NCBI GenBank assembly: GCA_003574845.1
Contig: NDHY01000007.1
Span: forward strand, 1 to 38,161
Direction of reading: 5' to 3'
DNA: 38,161 nucleotides
From: a candidate division NPL-UPA2 bacterium Unc8
GTDB lineage: Bacteria > NPL-UPA2
Part shown: piece by piece, positions 1 to 12,366 of the stretch
How positions within the stretch are numbered: the stretch's first letter is position 1
How the letters are laid out: every line of letters begins with the position of its first letter
Translations under genes and position numbers: made by a program
Notes under the pieces: generated by a model
What the model was told of the DNA's origin: nothing
What the model saw: only the letters and a program-made list of their open reading frames with translations
Database searches by the model: none

Positions 1-56
1 GACTAGTGATTAGTGACCATTGACCATTGACCATTTACCATTCACCAGTTACCAAC
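1..56. repeat. Heptamer tract, GATTAGT/GACCATT family
   Basis: Eight consecutive 7-bp units read in register: gactagt, gattagt, gaccatt three times, taccatt, caccagt, taccaac. The same units recur in nearly the same order at 19705-19774 and in part at 33817-33907 and 12735-12769. No protein is encoded. It resembles the short tandemly repeated repetitive (STRR) heptamers of cyanobacteria in form, but homology is not claimed. Confidence 0.85.
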
Positions 57-65
57 AGAGTAGCG

Positions 66-103
66 GTGCGACCCCGATTTGCATCGGGGCATGCTTATCG
101 CAC
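66..103. repeat. Nested palindrome (REP-like)
   Basis: An inner perfect 7-bp stem, ccccgat (72-78) with atcgggg (83-89), closes a 4-nt loop. It sits inside an outer 6-bp stem, gtgcga (66-71) with tcgcac (98-103). No T-run follows, so a Rho-independent terminator is unlikely. It looks like a repetitive extragenic palindrome, but only one copy is visible in this window. Confidence 0.5.
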
Positions 104-106
104 ATT

Positions 107-148
107 ACTCCTGACTCCTGAATTCTGGCTTCTGACTCCTGACTCCTG
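107..148. repeat. Heptamer tract, ACTCCTG family
   Basis: Six units in perfect 7-bp register: actcctg twice, aattctg, gcttctg, actcctg twice. The unit differs from the tract at 1-56 but has the same period. A further short hairpin, gtcggg (175-180) with cccgac (193-198), lies between this tract and the recombinase start. Confidence 0.8.
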
Positions 149-208
149 TGAGTGACTGGTGCTCTGGTGACGGAGTCGGGCTCATCCCTGAACCCGACAG
201 AGGATTAA

Positions 209-1111
209 ATGGAGAAATACATTGAGGAATTTTTAGAGTATCTGGACATTGAGAGAAATTTTTCCTCTCATACTTTAAGTGCCTATCGCGTTGACCTTAA
301 GCAGTTCTCGCGCTTTCTTCTCTTATCAAAACCATCTTTAACTGTTAATGGCATTAATCACCTCACCATCAGAGAATTTCTCGCTCACCTGCGGGTAAGA
401 AGATGCAGCCATCGCACAACATCCAGAAAGCTTTCCAGCCTGCGCTCTTTTTTCAGATTTCTTAGCCGCCAGGAGTATGTCTCCTCTGACCCTACCTCAG
501 GGCTGAGAACTCCTCGCATAGATAGAAAGCTTCCTAAGTTTCTTGATTTAGACCAGGCCGCCAGATTGGTAGAAGCTCCTTCTGAAGATACTCCTCTGGG
601 GCTCAGGGATCGGGCAATTCTTGAAATGCTGTATAGTACCGGAATGCGGGTCAGTGAATTAGTAGATTCCAATCTGCATCAAGTAGATTTTATTGGTGGA
701 GTGCTAAAGGTCAGGGGAAAGGGGAGAAAAGAAAGGCTCATTCCCATAGGTGAGCGCGCACTTGAGGCTCTAACAAAATATCTTGAGAAAAGAGACACCC
801 TTTTGAAAAGAAGAAAGAGAGATATTGCCAGGGAGGAGGCGCTGTTTCTTAATAAATGGGGTGGGCGAATGAAGAGGCTCGCCGTAATGAGGGTGGTGAA
901 GAGGCATATCAAGAAAGTATCTCTGGAGCTTAACATTAGCCCCCATACTATGAGACATACATTTGCTACTCATCTTCTTGATGCGGGTGCAGACCTGCGG
1001 ATCATTCAGGAGCTTTTAGGACATGCAAATCTATCCACTACTCAAATATATACTCATCTCACAACAAAAAGGCTAAAATCTATCTATAACAGTGCTCACC
1101 CCAGGGCATAG
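209..1111 (+). CDS. xerC: Tyrosine recombinase XerC/XerD type
   Basis: Site-specific tyrosine recombinase of the family that resolves chromosome dimers at dif with FtsK. At 300 residues it has the normal length. The N-terminal SAM-like core-binding domain covers about residues 1-90 and the catalytic domain about 110-295. Visible active-site elements are the arginine in STGMRVSEL, the HTMRHTFATHLL box (His-x-x-Arg), the histidine in LLGHANLSTTQ and the tyrosine nucleophile in IYTH. The ATG at 209 follows an AGAGGA ribosome-binding site. Its position just upstream of hslVU matches the xerC(codV)-hslV-hslU order of Firmicutes and many other bacteria, which favours xerC over xerD or an integrase, although XerC and XerD cannot be separated with certainty from sequence alone. 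Confidence 0.9.
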   Translation: MEKYIEEFLEYLDIERNFSSHTLSAYRVDLKQFSRFLLLSKPSLTVNGINHLTIREFLAHLRVRRCSHRTTSRKLSSLRSFFRFLSRQEYVSSDPTSGLRTPRIDRKLPKFLDLDQAARLVEAPSEDTPLGLRDRAILEMLYSTGMRVSELVDSNLHQVDFIGGVLKVRGKGRKERLIPIGERALEALTKYLEKRDTLLKRRKRDIAREEALFLNKWGGRMKRLAVMRVVKRHIKKVSLELNISPHTMRHTFATHLLDAGADLRIIQELLGHANLSTTQIYTHLTTKRLKSIYNSAHPRA

Positions 1112-1125
1112 ATATTGGAGGCATT

Positions 1126-1941
1126 ATGGAAAAAAATAAGGTTCTTTTGGAAATAGATGGCAGGGTAGCAATAATAACAATAAACCGGCCGGAAAAAGCA
1201 AATGCCATAGATGATGAAGTGTGGCAGAGGCTTGGAGATGTGATTAAAGAGATAGAATCGGATGGGAGTATAAGGACAATCATATTAACCGGGGCAGGAA
1301 AAAGAGCATTTAGCGCCGGATTGGATTTCTCGCAGGATAATTCACTTGTAAGAAAACTTCAGGGAGAATCGCCAGCAGTTATCCAGCAAGCAATGTATGA
1401 AATGATAAGGAATATTCAGAAGATATATTCTCTGTTTGAGAAGATACCTGTGCCTGTAATAGCTGCGATTAATGGTGCAGCAATTGGAGCCGACATGGAA
1501 TTGACGCTTGTGTGCGATATAAGGCTTGCCTCAGAAAATGCCATATTCTCTATGCCTGAGGTGAAATTAGGTTTAATTCCCGATTTGGGAGGCACCCAGC
1601 GGCTTCCAAGAATAGTAGGTATCGGAAAGGCAAAAGAACTTATCTTTACAGGAAAGAGGATAGAGGCGCTTGAGGCAAAGGAGATTGGACTTGTAAATAC
1701 TGTTTTCCCTGCGAGCAAACTTTGTGAAGAAGCGAAACTGCTTGCCGAGGAAATAGCTGCCAATGGACCACTTGCAGTGCGTGCTTCAAAGAAGGCAATG
1801 AATCTATCTATGGATTCATCAGTAGAAGACGGACTTAAATTTGAGGCACATCAGAATTCAATCTGCTTGTTGTCAAAAGATGTAATTGAAGGCTTTTCTA
1901 AGTATCCATTCAAAAAGAAGCCTGATTTCAAAGGAATTTAG
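1126..1941 (+). CDS. Enoyl-CoA hydratase/isomerase (crotonase) family protein
   Basis: Crotonase-fold acyl-CoA enzyme of 271 residues, starting with ATG 15 bp after xerC. The oxyanion-hole segments AFSAGLDF and NGAAIGADMELTL are present. Both acidic residues used by true enoyl-CoA hydratases are kept: the Glu in GADMELTL and the Glu in SMPEVKLG. That makes 2-enoyl-CoA hydration the most likely reaction, in fatty-acid or amino-acid acyl-CoA turnover. The motif GLIPDLGGTQRLPR is typical of the family. No other beta-oxidation gene is nearby, so the substrate cannot be assigned. It interrupts the usual xerC-hslV adjacency. Confidence 0.88.
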   Translation: MEKNKVLLEIDGRVAIITINRPEKANAIDDEVWQRLGDVIKEIESDGSIRTIILTGAGKRAFSAGLDFSQDNSLVRKLQGESPAVIQQAMYEMIRNIQKIYSLFEKIPVPVIAAINGAAIGADMELTLVCDIRLASENAIFSMPEVKLGLIPDLGGTQRLPRIVGIGKAKELIFTGKRIEALEAKEIGLVNTVFPASKLCEEAKLLAEEIAANGPLAVRASKKAMNLSMDSSVEDGLKFEAHQNSICLLSKDVIEGFSKYPFKKKPDFKGI

Positions 1942-1969
1942 CCAACTGTCAACTATTCTATCTCTTTCC

Positions 1970-1999
1970 TTGACAGAAGCCATAACTTTATTGTATGCT
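1970..1999 (+). promoter_or_regulatory. Candidate sigma70 promoter upstream of hslV
   Basis: TTGACA at 1970-1975, an 18-bp spacer and TATGCT at 1994-1999 lie in the 147-bp gap between the crotonase gene and hslV. The -35 is perfect and the -10 matches 4 of 6. This could start transcription of the hslVU-rpsB-tsf-pyrH-frr run. Confidence 0.45.
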
Positions 2000-2022
2000 G
2001 AATTAATTGCTCCTGAAACAAT

Positions 2023-2041
2023 AGGAATTCAGGAAATTCCT
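2023..2041. repeat. Short palindrome AGGAATT-n5-AATTCCT
   Basis: A perfect 7-bp inverted repeat (2023-2029 with 2035-2041) around a 5-nt loop lies between the candidate promoter and the hslV start. Sixteen of its 19 bases match a palindrome at 21158-21175 and flanks, suggesting a dispersed element or an operator. Confidence 0.4.
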
Positions 2042-2088
2042 GTGTGGATTGGGGAGTTTAAAGGAAAGCAATACGGAGGTTCCTGAAA

Positions 2089-2613
2089 TTGTATCACGGA
2101 ACGACTATTCTTGCGGTGAGACATAAAGGTAAAGTAGCTCTGGGTGGAGATGGGCAGATTACACATGAAGCTATTATTATGAAAGATTGCGCCAGAAAAG
2201 TCAGGAGAATGGCTGATGGAAAGGTACTGGCTGGATTTGCCGGAGGTACTGCTGATGCTCTTACACTCTTTGAAAAATTTGAGGGCAAATTAGAACAATA
2301 TGATAACCTATACCGGGCAGCAATTGAACTGGCAAAAGAGTGGCGCACCGACAGATTCCTGCGCCGACTGGAGGCGCTTCTTGCCATCTGTGATAGGAAG
2401 CATTCACTTACCATCTCCGGAAACGGAGATGTGATTGAATCTGATGACGGGATAATTGCCATTGGCTCCGGAAACGCCTATGCTCTTTCCGCAGCAAGAG
2501 CCCTCATAAAGCATTCTACTCTCTCTGCTTCGGAAATAGTAAAGGAAAGCCTGCTTATTACTGCCTCCATTTGCATTTATACCAATGACCGGATTGTTAT
2601 GGAAGAGCTGTGA
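2089..2613 (+). CDS. hslV: ATP-dependent protease subunit HslV (ClpQ)
   Basis: Peptidase subunit of the HslUV (ClpYQ) two-component protease, an N-terminal-threonine proteasome-like hydrolase that forms a double ring in the cytoplasm. At 174 residues it has the family length. The chosen start is TTG at 2089, preceded by ACGGAGG at good distance; no ATG gives a complete N-terminus. A four-residue propeptide (MYHG) precedes the catalytic Thr5-Thr6 pair. Conserved blocks are [54 protein letters not shown] and the C-terminal [14 protein letters not shown]. It overlaps hslU by 4 bp (GTGA), indicating translational coupling. Confidence 0.95.
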   Translation: MYHGTTILAVRHKGKVALGGDGQITHEAIIMKDCARKVRRMADGKVLAGFAGGTADALTLFEKFEGKLEQYDNLYRAAIELAKEWRTDRFLRRLEALLAICDRKHSLTISGNGDVIESDDGIIAIGSGNAYALSAARALIKHSTLSASEIVKESLLITASICIYTNDRIVMEEL

Positions 2614-3953
2614 ACATAGATGCATTGACGCCAAAGGAAATTGTCCGTGAGCTTGATAAGTATATTATTGGACAGGATGAAGCCAAAAAATCCGTTGCCA
2701 TTGCGCTGCGCAATAGATGGCGCAGGCAGCAGCTACCCCCAGAGTTAAGAGATGAAGTAGCTCCCAAAAATATAATTATGATTGGCCCAACAGGCATTGG
2801 TAAAACTGAGATTGCCCGCCGCCTTGCTCGCCTTACTTATGCTCCATTTATCAAAGTGGAAGCGTCAAAGTACACTGAAGTAGGATATGTCGGGCGCGAT
2901 GTAGAATCAATGGTGCGTGAACTTACAGCCCTATCTGTCAACATAGTGAGAAAAGAAAAAACCGAGTTTGTCAGTACTCAGGCTAAAGCAGCAACTGAAG
3001 AGAGAATACTTGACCTGCTTCTTCCTCCCGTAGATGTTAAGTCAACTGAAGGAAGTATAGAAGACGGGCCGCAGGGTGAACGTACGCGGGAGAAACTTCG
3101 CCAGCAACTACATAATGGAAAGTTAGAAGAAAGAATAGTTACCATTGAAGCACAGGACCGCTTTACACCGATGTTTGAGGTTTTTTCCGGCCCAGGCCTG
3201 GAGCAGATGGACATAAACATTCATGAGATGTTCGGAAAAATGTTCCCGCAGGAAACGAAACGAAGAAAGGCAACAATTAGAGAGGCAAGAAAAATAATTT
3301 TCCAGGAAGAGGTACAGAAATTAGTAAATATGGATGAAGTTATCAGGGAAGCTATCATTAGAGTTGAAAGTTCCGGAATAATATTCATTGACGAGCTTGA
3401 TAAAATTGCTGGCAGAGAAACTTCAAAGGGGCCGGATGTATCACGTGAAGGCGTGCAACGGGACCTTCTTCCAATCATTGAGGGAACAACGGTGGCGACG
3501 AAACACGGGATGGTCAAGACAGACCACATACTCTTTATTGCTGCTGGAGCATTTCATGTGGCAAAGCCATCTGACCTTATTCCTGAGATGCAGGGGAGAT
3601 TTCCAATTAGAGTAGAGCTGAAAAGCCTTTCGCAGCAGGCTTTTGAGAAAATCCTCACCCAGCCCGAAAATTCGCTGGTAAAGCAGTACTGCGCTCTTCT
3701 GGCGACAGAAGGAGTTAAAATTAAATTTTTAAGGGGGGCAATAAAAGAAATAGCTTCAATAGCTTCTCTGGCTAACAAACGGATGGAAAATATCGGCGCC
3801 CGTCGGCTGTATACGATAATGGAAAAAACACTTGAAGACATATCTTTTGCTGCTACTGATGCTCCAGCAGTAATAGAAATAAATGCTGATTATGTAAAGG
3901 AAAAGCTGGCGGGAATAATCAAGGATGAAGATGCGAGCAAATACATTCTTTAG
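2610..3953 (+). CDS. hslU: ATP-dependent protease ATPase subunit HslU (ClpY)
   Basis: AAA+ unfoldase partner of HslV, 447 residues. The start is a GTG overlapping the hslV stop. The N-terminal block [20 protein letters not shown] is the family hallmark. Walker A is [15 protein letters not shown] (near residue 59), the pore motif is in [11 protein letters not shown], Walker B is [11 protein letters not shown], and sensor/arginine-finger regions follow around [10 protein letters not shown]. The intermediate I-domain occupies roughly residues 110-230. The C-terminal tail DEDASKYIL ends in the hydrophobic residues that dock into HslV. All key residues appear intact. Confidence 0.96.
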   Translation: MNIDALTPKEIVRELDKYIIGQDEAKKSVAIALRNRWRRQQLPPELRDEVAPKNIIMIGPTGIGKTEIARRLARLTYAPFIKVEASKYTEVGYVGRDVESMVRELTALSVNIVRKEKTEFVSTQAKAATEERILDLLLPPVDVKSTEGSIEDGPQGERTREKLRQQLHNGKLEERIVTIEAQDRFTPMFEVFSGPGLEQMDINIHEMFGKMFPQETKRRKATIREARKIIFQEEVQKLVNMDEVIREAIIRVESSGIIFIDELDKIAGRETSKGPDVSREGVQRDLLPIIEGTTVATKHGMVKTDHILFIAAGAFHVAKPSDLIPEMQGRFPIRVELKSLSQQAFEKILTQPENSLVKQYCALLATEGVKIKFLRGAIKEIASIASLANKRMENIGARRLYTIMEKTLEDISFAATDAPAVIEINADYVKEKLAGIIKDEDASKYIL

Positions 3954-3968
3954 GAAAGGAAGTAAAAA

Positions 3969-4727
3969 ATGAACGAGGTTTCGGTTACTGAGTTACTTGA
4001 AGCAGGAGTCCATTTTGGGCATCAGACCAAACGTTGGAATCCAAAGATGGCGCGTTACATCTTTGGCGAAAAGAAGGGGATTCACATCATTGATTTACTG
4101 AAAACAACTATCTGTCTTAAAGAAGCCTGCCAGTTTATTACCGAGATTGTCTCTAAGGGAGGAGACGTTCTCTTTATTGGGACAAAGAGGCAGGCAGAAG
4201 ATACGATAAGAGAGGAAACTCAGCGCTGTGGGATGTTCTATGTCAACCGACGCTGGCTGGGGGGGACGCTGACAAACTTCCAAATGGCCAGGAAGAGCAT
4301 TGACCGATTGAAAGAGCTCAGAAGAATGGAAGAAAGTGGCATATTTGAGCGGTTGCCAAAAAAAGAGGTTATTCTCCTGGAAAAAGAGAAAGAAAAGCTA
4401 AGTAGGAATCTATCCGGCATTGAAGGCATAGAAAAACCTCCATCAGCCATATTTGTTTCTGACCCGAAGAAGGAAAGGATTGCAGTATTAGAAGCAAGGA
4501 AGCTGAAAATTCCTATTGTTGCTATCGTGGATACGATTTGCAATCCTGAAGAGATAGACTATCCTATCCCAAGTAATGACGATGCTATAAAGGCGATTCG
4601 GTTGGTTGTCTCAAAGATCGCCGATGCAGTTCTTGCAGGGAAAGAAGCAAGAGTGGATAAGAAAGAAAAAGAAGAGCCGGGCAAAAAAGAACCAGTTGAG
4701 AAAAGCAAAAAAGAGAGAAGTAAATAA
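3969..4727 (+). CDS. rpsB: 30S ribosomal protein S2
   Basis: Small-subunit ribosomal protein uS2, 252 residues. The N-terminus carries the diagnostic [19 protein letters not shown] block, followed by [12 protein letters not shown] and the C-proximal [24 protein letters not shown] charged Lys/Glu tail of about 30 residues extends past the globular core. The ATG at 3969 follows AGGAAG. It stands 15 bp after hslU and one base before tsf, the classic rpsB-tsf pair. Confidence 0.97.
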   Translation: MNEVSVTELLEAGVHFGHQTKRWNPKMARYIFGEKKGIHIIDLLKTTICLKEACQFITEIVSKGGDVLFIGTKRQAEDTIREETQRCGMFYVNRRWLGGTLTNFQMARKSIDRLKELRRMEESGIFERLPKKEVILLEKEKEKLSRNLSGIEGIEKPPSAIFVSDPKKERIAVLEARKLKIPIVAIVDTICNPEEIDYPIPSNDDAIKAIRLVVSKIADAVLAGKEARVDKKEKEEPGKKEPVEKSKKERSK

Positions 4728-4728
4728 G

Positions 4729-5253
4729 ATGGACCTGGATTTAATTAAAAAACTCCGAGAGATGAGCGGTGCTCCTGTGATGGGGTGCAGGAAAGCATTA
4801 ATTCAAACGAATGGAGATATTGAAGAAGCGATGGAGATTTTGATGCAGGAAGGACTTTCCACTGCTGCTAAAAAGGTAGGCAGGGAGACTACTGAAGGAT
4901 TAATTTATGCTTATATCCATTTTGGTGGGAAGATTGGAGTTTTGCTGGAACTCAATTGCGAAACAGATTTTGTCGCTCGCACGGACGGGTTTAAAGAATT
5001 AGCAAAGGATATTTCTATGCACATTGCCTGGAGTAATCCCCGTTTCATTTCTCCTGGGGAAATGCCCGAGGAAGAGCGGAAAGGCAAGGATAAAGAGAAA
5101 CATCTTTCTTCCTGTTGTCTCCTTGAACAACCATTTATTAAAGATAATGAGGTCAAGATTAAGGACTATCTTTCCGGGGCAGTTGCACGCTTTGGGGAAA
5201 ACATAAGAATTAAAAGATTTGTTCGCTATCAATTAGGAAACGAGGCAGAGTGA
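4729..5253 (+). CDS. tsf: Translation elongation factor Ts
   Basis: Guanine-nucleotide exchange factor for EF-Tu. At 174 residues it is a compact EF-Ts, short like the Thermus protein and lacking the long second core subdomain of the E. coli protein. The ATG at 4729 is placed one base after the rpsB stop; an upstream in-frame extension into rpsB is ignored. Conserved features are [20 protein letters not shown] at the N-terminus (UBA-like module) and [12 protein letters not shown], the EF-Tu contact region. It overlaps pyrH by 4 bp. Confidence 0.95.
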   Translation: MDLDLIKKLREMSGAPVMGCRKALIQTNGDIEEAMEILMQEGLSTAAKKVGRETTEGLIYAYIHFGGKIGVLLELNCETDFVARTDGFKELAKDISMHIAWSNPRFISPGEMPEEERKGKDKEKHLSSCCLLEQPFIKDNEVKIKDYLSGAVARFGENIRIKRFVRYQLGNEAE

Positions 5254-5960
5254 AGAGAGCTGTGTATAAACGCGTACTTTTGAAGTTGAGCGGGGAGGCT
5301 CTTCAGGGAGAGAAGGGCTATGGCCTTGACCCTGTCATTCTTTTTCGCATTGCCAGCGAGATTAAGGATGTCTTGCAATACGGGCTACAGATTGCAATTG
5401 TTACCGGAGGTGGAAATATCTTCCGGGGAATGGATATTAAGGATTTCAATCGGTCAGTGGCAGACTATATGGGAATACTTGCAACCGGGATAAATTCACT
5501 TGCACTACAGGGGGCGCTGGAAAGGATAGGAGTGGATACACGTCTTCAGACCGCGATTGAAATGCGCGATCTGGCTGAACCATACATTAGAAGAAGAGCA
5601 ATTCGCCATCTGGAGAAGAAAAGAGTTGTCATCCTTTCTGGCGGCACCGGAAGCCCTTATTTTACGACAGATACAGCGGCGGCACTGCGCGCCGTGGAGA
5701 TTGAAGCTGAGATTATTCTTAAAGCAACAAAAGTTGATGGAATATATAACTCTGACCCTCTCTTGAATCCTCGGGCGCAAAGATATGACCACCTCACTTA
5801 CCTTGAGGTAATTAAAAAAGGACTTAAGGTAATGGATGCGACGGCAATCTCACTGTGCATGGATAATACTCTTCCCATTGTTATATTTGACCTGAAGAAA
5901 GATGGCAACATCAAAAAGATTATTGAAGGGAAGAAAATTGGGACCATTGTAAGCAAGTAA
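5250..5960 (+). CDS. pyrH: UMP kinase
   Basis: Bacterial UMP kinase (amino-acid-kinase fold) phosphorylating UMP to UDP, 236 residues. The start is the GTG at 5250, overlapping the tsf stop as GTGA. Family motifs are [49 protein letters not shown] and the nucleotide-binding [17 protein letters not shown]. Its place between tsf and frr is the standard order in bacteria, linking pyrimidine supply with translation genes. Confidence 0.96.
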   Translation: MKRAVYKRVLLKLSGEALQGEKGYGLDPVILFRIASEIKDVLQYGLQIAIVTGGGNIFRGMDIKDFNRSVADYMGILATGINSLALQGALERIGVDTRLQTAIEMRDLAEPYIRRRAIRHLEKKRVVILSGGTGSPYFTTDTAAALRAVEIEAEIILKATKVDGIYNSDPLLNPRAQRYDHLTYLEVIKKGLKVMDATAISLCMDNTLPIVIFDLKKDGNIKKIIEGKKIGTIVSK

Positions 5961-5976
5961 GAAGGTAGGATTAATT

Positions 5977-6543
5977 ATGGAGAAACCAATTAAAGAAGTT
6001 CTTGCTGAAACAGAAGAAAAGATGTGTAAGTCCGTTGCTGTAACACGGGAAGAGCTGACAGCGATGCATGCAGGAAGAGCCTCACCAGGCTTGCTTCATG
6101 GAATTAAGGTTAACTACTATGGGCAGTTAGTCCCACTTGCACAGACCGCAAACATCACTATTTCTGACCCGAGCTTGATAATCATTCAGCCATGGGATAA
6201 GTCAACTATCCCGGAAATAGAAAAAGCAATTCTCAAAGCTGATATTGGCTTGGTACCAAACAATGATGGGAAAATTATTCGCGTTCCCGTTTCTCCTCTA
6301 AGCGAGGAGAGAAGAAAAGAACTGGTAAAAATGGCCAAGAGAATAGCTGAAGAAGGAATAATTGCATTGAGAGGAGTAAGACATAAAGAGAGAGAAATGC
6401 TCAAAGATATGGAAAAAGAAAGCCAAATATCCAGCGATGAGAGTCATTGGGGGCAGAAACGGATAGAAGAACTCGCTCATAAATATACCGAGGAAATGGA
6501 TAAAATTTTAGAGAGCAAAGTGAAAGAGATAATGATAGTTTGA
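5977..6543 (+). CDS. frr: Ribosome recycling factor
   Basis: Ribosome recycling factor, which with EF-G splits post-termination ribosomes. It has 188 residues, the usual length. Signature parts are HAGRASPGLLHGIKVNYYG near the N-terminus, IIQPWDKSTIPEIEKAI, the NNDGKIIRVPVSPLSEERRKEL hinge segment and the helical C-terminus with ALRGVRHKERE. The ATG at 5977 follows AGGTAGGA. It overlaps the TTG start of uppS by 4 bp. Confidence 0.96.
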   Translation: MEKPIKEVLAETEEKMCKSVAVTREELTAMHAGRASPGLLHGIKVNYYGQLVPLAQTANITISDPSLIIIQPWDKSTIPEIEKAILKADIGLVPNNDGKIIRVPVSPLSEERRKELVKMAKRIAEEGIIALRGVRHKEREMLKDMEKESQISSDESHWGQKRIEELAHKYTEEMDKILESKVKEIMIV

Positions 6544-7265
6544 CAGGGATAATGGTGCTGGATAAAAATAATATTCCAAAACACATAGCTATAATTATGG
6601 ATGGAAACGGGAGATGGGCACAGAAAAGAGGGCTTTCGCGGGCACAGGGACACCGCGCCGGGCTAAACATTGTAAGAGAAATCACTAGAGCCTCTCGTGA
6701 AATCGGAGTTAAAATTCTTACTCTTTATGCCTTTTCAACGGAAAACTGGAAACGACCCGAGAGAGAAGTAGCCGCCTTAATGCGTCTTCTGGAGCGGCTT
6801 CTTAGAAAGGAACTCCCTTCTTTTCATAAAAACAGGATTCGGTTGCGGGCAATTGGGCGACTTGATGGGCTTCCTCCAAGAGTTCAGGAGGCTCTTAATG
6901 ATGCCATAAGAGCTACGGAGAAAAATGATGGGGTTACCCTTAATTTGGCACTTAACTATGGAGGAAGAGCAGAAATAGTAGATGGAGCTAAAAAATTTGC
7001 CCTGAATGTCAAAGAAAAAGGCTATGTAATAGATGAGCTGAATGAAGAAAGCTTCGGAGAATATCTGTATGCTGCCGACCTTCCTGACCCTGACCTGCTT
7101 ATTAGAACCGGTGGTGAAAGACGACTGAGCAATTTTTTATTGTATCAGCTTTCCTACACCGAGATATTTATTACCTCAATCTACTGGCCTGATTTTAAAA
7201 AAGCTAATCTGCTTGAGGCAATCGCTGATTATCAGCAAAGAAACCGAAAATTTGGCAGCATTTAG
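6540..7265 (+). CDS. uppS: Isoprenyl transferase (undecaprenyl diphosphate synthase)
   Basis: cis-Prenyltransferase that elongates farnesyl-PP with isopentenyl-PP to the lipid carrier for peptidoglycan and O-antigen. Length is 241 residues from TTG 6540, which forms a TTGA overlap with frr; ATG 6552 is an alternative start giving 237 residues. The P-loop-like IIMDGNGRWAQKRG, the FSTENWKRP block and the C-terminal DLLIRTGGERRLSNFLLYQL with YTEIFI are all present, including the catalytic Asp of MDGNGRW. In most bacteria cdsA follows, but here dxr comes next. Confidence 0.95.
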   Translation: MTGIMVLDKNNIPKHIAIIMDGNGRWAQKRGLSRAQGHRAGLNIVREITRASREIGVKILTLYAFSTENWKRPEREVAALMRLLERLLRKELPSFHKNRIRLRAIGRLDGLPPRVQEALNDAIRATEKNDGVTLNLALNYGGRAEIVDGAKKFALNVKEKGYVIDELNEESFGEYLYAADLPDPDLLIRTGGERRLSNFLLYQLSYTEIFITSIYWPDFKKANLLEAIADYQQRNRKFGSI

Positions 7266-7284
7266 AAACCTCACCCCTCCTGTG

Positions 7285-8430
7285 ATGAAGAAAATTGGCA
7301 TTCTTGGCTCAACCGGCTCCATCGGAAGCACTGCCCTGGGAGTCATTGATTCACTTGGAAAGAAATTCTCTCTCTTTGCCCTTGCTGGAGGAAACAATGT
7401 GACGGCAATGGAAGGGCAAATCAGGAAATTTCACCCACAATTGGTAGCAATGGCAGATTCCGTGGCAGCCCGGGAGCTAAAAAAACGCACCAGCGGGATA
7501 AAAATATTTGAAGGTGATGAGGGGATAATCAAAATAGCTGAATGTCCTGAAATAGATATTGTCATCATCGCAATCGCCGGGGCAAAATCTCTCCTACCCA
7601 CTCTCTCAGCGGTAAGAACAGGCAAAGTCGTTGCTCTTGCAAGCAAAGAAGCAGTTGTTATGGCTGGAAAACTCTTATTGGAAGAAGCGGGGAGGCACGG
7701 CTCTCAAATTCTGCCACTGGATAGTGAAGCCAATGCTCTCTTTCAATGTCTGAATGGCGAGAATATTGATAAAGTAAGAAAAGTGATTCTAACTGCCTCG
7801 GGTGGCCCATTTTATGGCTTGCCTTTCAAGGGCCTTTCCTCAATCAGTCCACAGGAAGCATTAAGACATCCAACGTGGAAGATGGGACAAAGAATAACCA
7901 TTGATTCTGCAACGATGATGAACAAGGCGCTGGAGATAATTGAGATAGTAAACCTTTTTGGCATTGATGCCTCCAAAATCGAGGTAGTTATCCACCCGCA
8001 AGCGAAGGTTCACTCAGTGGTTGATTTTATTGATGGAACAATGATTGCGCTCTTAGGAGCAACGGATATGAGCCTCCCTATCCAGCACTGTTTAACCTAT
8101 CCAGAGAGAGTTGCCAGTGAGATTCCTGCGGTTGACCTTGTTGAAAGTTCTCCACTTGAATTTATGAGGCCGGATATGAGCAGATTTCCCTCGCTGAAAT
8201 ATGGATATGAAGCAGCCTCAGCAGGGGGAACGTTGCCTACAGTTCTTAATGGCGCTGATGAGGAAGCGGTGGATGCCTTCTTAAGCCATAGAATCGGATT
8301 TTTGGAAATCGCTGCAGTAGTGGAAAGAGTTATGAAAAAGCACAATTTGATTGAGTCGCCTGATATAGAAGAAATATTAGCGGCAGATCGGACTTCCCGT
8401 TTGGAGGCAAGAAAGTGTTTTGGGGCATGA
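7285..8430 (+). CDS. dxr: 1-deoxy-D-xylulose 5-phosphate reductoisomerase
   Basis: NADPH-dependent enzyme converting DXP to 2-C-methyl-D-erythritol 4-phosphate, the first committed MEP-pathway step. It has 381 residues from ATG 7285; GTG at 7282 is an alternative, and a longer in-frame extension into uppS is rejected. The nucleotide-binding loop GILGSTGSIGSTAL is at the N-terminus. The metal and substrate region LPLDSEANALFQCL and TASGGPF are intact, as are MNKALEIIE and IHPQAKVHSVVDF. Next to uppS, it supplies the isoprenoid precursors that uppS consumes. Confidence 0.96.
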   Translation: MKKIGILGSTGSIGSTALGVIDSLGKKFSLFALAGGNNVTAMEGQIRKFHPQLVAMADSVAARELKKRTSGIKIFEGDEGIIKIAECPEIDIVIIAIAGAKSLLPTLSAVRTGKVVALASKEAVVMAGKLLLEEAGRHGSQILPLDSEANALFQCLNGENIDKVRKVILTASGGPFYGLPFKGLSSISPQEALRHPTWKMGQRITIDSATMMNKALEIIEIVNLFGIDASKIEVVIHPQAKVHSVVDFIDGTMIALLGATDMSLPIQHCLTYPERVASEIPAVDLVESSPLEFMRPDMSRFPSLKYGYEAASAGGTLPTVLNGADEEAVDAFLSHRIGFLEIAAVVERVMKKHNLIESPDIEEILAADRTSRLEARKCFGA

Positions 8431-8434
8431 AAAA

Positions 8435-11801
<3,367 letters not shown>

Positions 11802-11803
11802 CA

Positions 11804-11841
11804 CAATCAGGTGTCAGGTCTTCAATCATGTGTCAGGTCTT
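11804..11841. repeat. Tandem 19-bp direct repeat with GTGTCAGGTCTT core
   Basis: Two copies of a 19-bp unit (11804-11822, 11823-11841) share GTGTCAGGTCTT. The related complement AGACCTGAC occurs at 18099-18107. Such sequences are often seen near degenerate mobile-element ends, but no transposase is encoded here. Confidence 0.5.
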
Positions 11842-11973
11842 GCGATGTGACTTTAGAGCAATTCAGTACTCTAATCTCCGGAGCATTTAACCTCTACAAT
11901 CTAAATATTCTAAGAGTCAATCCAATGAAAATAGGACATTTTAATTAAGTTTTGACAACATTTTAAATTTGTT

Positions 11974-12003
11974 TTGACAATTTAATGATTTTTAATTGAT
12001 AAG
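11974..12003 (+). promoter_or_regulatory. Candidate promoter of the MNT/HEPN pair
   Basis: TTGACA at 11974-11979, an 18-bp AT-rich spacer and GATAAG (11998-12003, 4 of 6) precede the nucleotidyltransferase start at 12055. A second TTGACA at 11952-11957 has no matching -10. The whole 11940-12020 stretch is markedly AT-rich. Confidence 0.4.
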
Positions 12004-12054
12004 TGAAATATATTAGAGTAAAATGCAGTGGGTAGAATAAAATTAGGTTTTAAG

Positions 12055-12366
12055 ATGAAGCTCAAACATTATCCTTCTGAAAAATTAAAAAGAGAAATTT
12101 TGGAAATTGTAGAAAGATATTTAGATTTGCGTCAATACGAGGTTTTCTTTTTTGGCTCAAGAGTAAGAGATGAGACAGATGATAGGGCAGATATTGATAT
12201 TGGAATTCAAGGAGATCAGCCTTTACCATCTGGAGTGCTGGAAGATATTAGAGAAGAGTTGAATAATCTTCCCATACTTTATTCTATTGATGTGATAGAC
12301 TTCAGTGATGTAGATAAAGATTTTTATAGGGTTGCAAAGCAAAATGTAGAAATAATAACCAAATGA
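12055..12366 (+). CDS. MNT-type nucleotidyltransferase, antitoxin of HEPN/MNT system
   Basis: Minimal nucleotidyltransferase of 103 residues from ATG 12055, with AGG eight bases upstream; GTG 12028 is an alternative start. The pol-beta-like signature GSx10DxD is exact: Gly34-Ser35 and Asp46/Asp48 in RADIDIG. In characterised HEPN/MNT toxin-antitoxin systems the MNT protein AMPylates a tyrosine on the HEPN toxin and neutralises it. It overlaps the next gene by 4 bp (ATGA), as expected for a coupled pair. Function is inferred from family and pairing. Confidence 0.85.
   Translation: MKLKHYPSEKLKREILEIVERYLDLRQYEVFFFGSRVRDETDDRADIDIGIQGDQPLPSGVLEDIREELNNLPILYSIDVIDFSDVDKDFYRVAKQNVEIITK

Noticed and set aside
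175..198. Rho-independent terminator before xerC
   Set aside because: A 6-bp stem is present but has a 12-nt loop and no T-run on either strand.
1886..2086. Short plus-strand frame between the crotonase gene and hslV
   Set aside because: It starts inside the crotonase gene out of frame and has no ribosome-binding site; the segment holds a promoter and palindrome instead.
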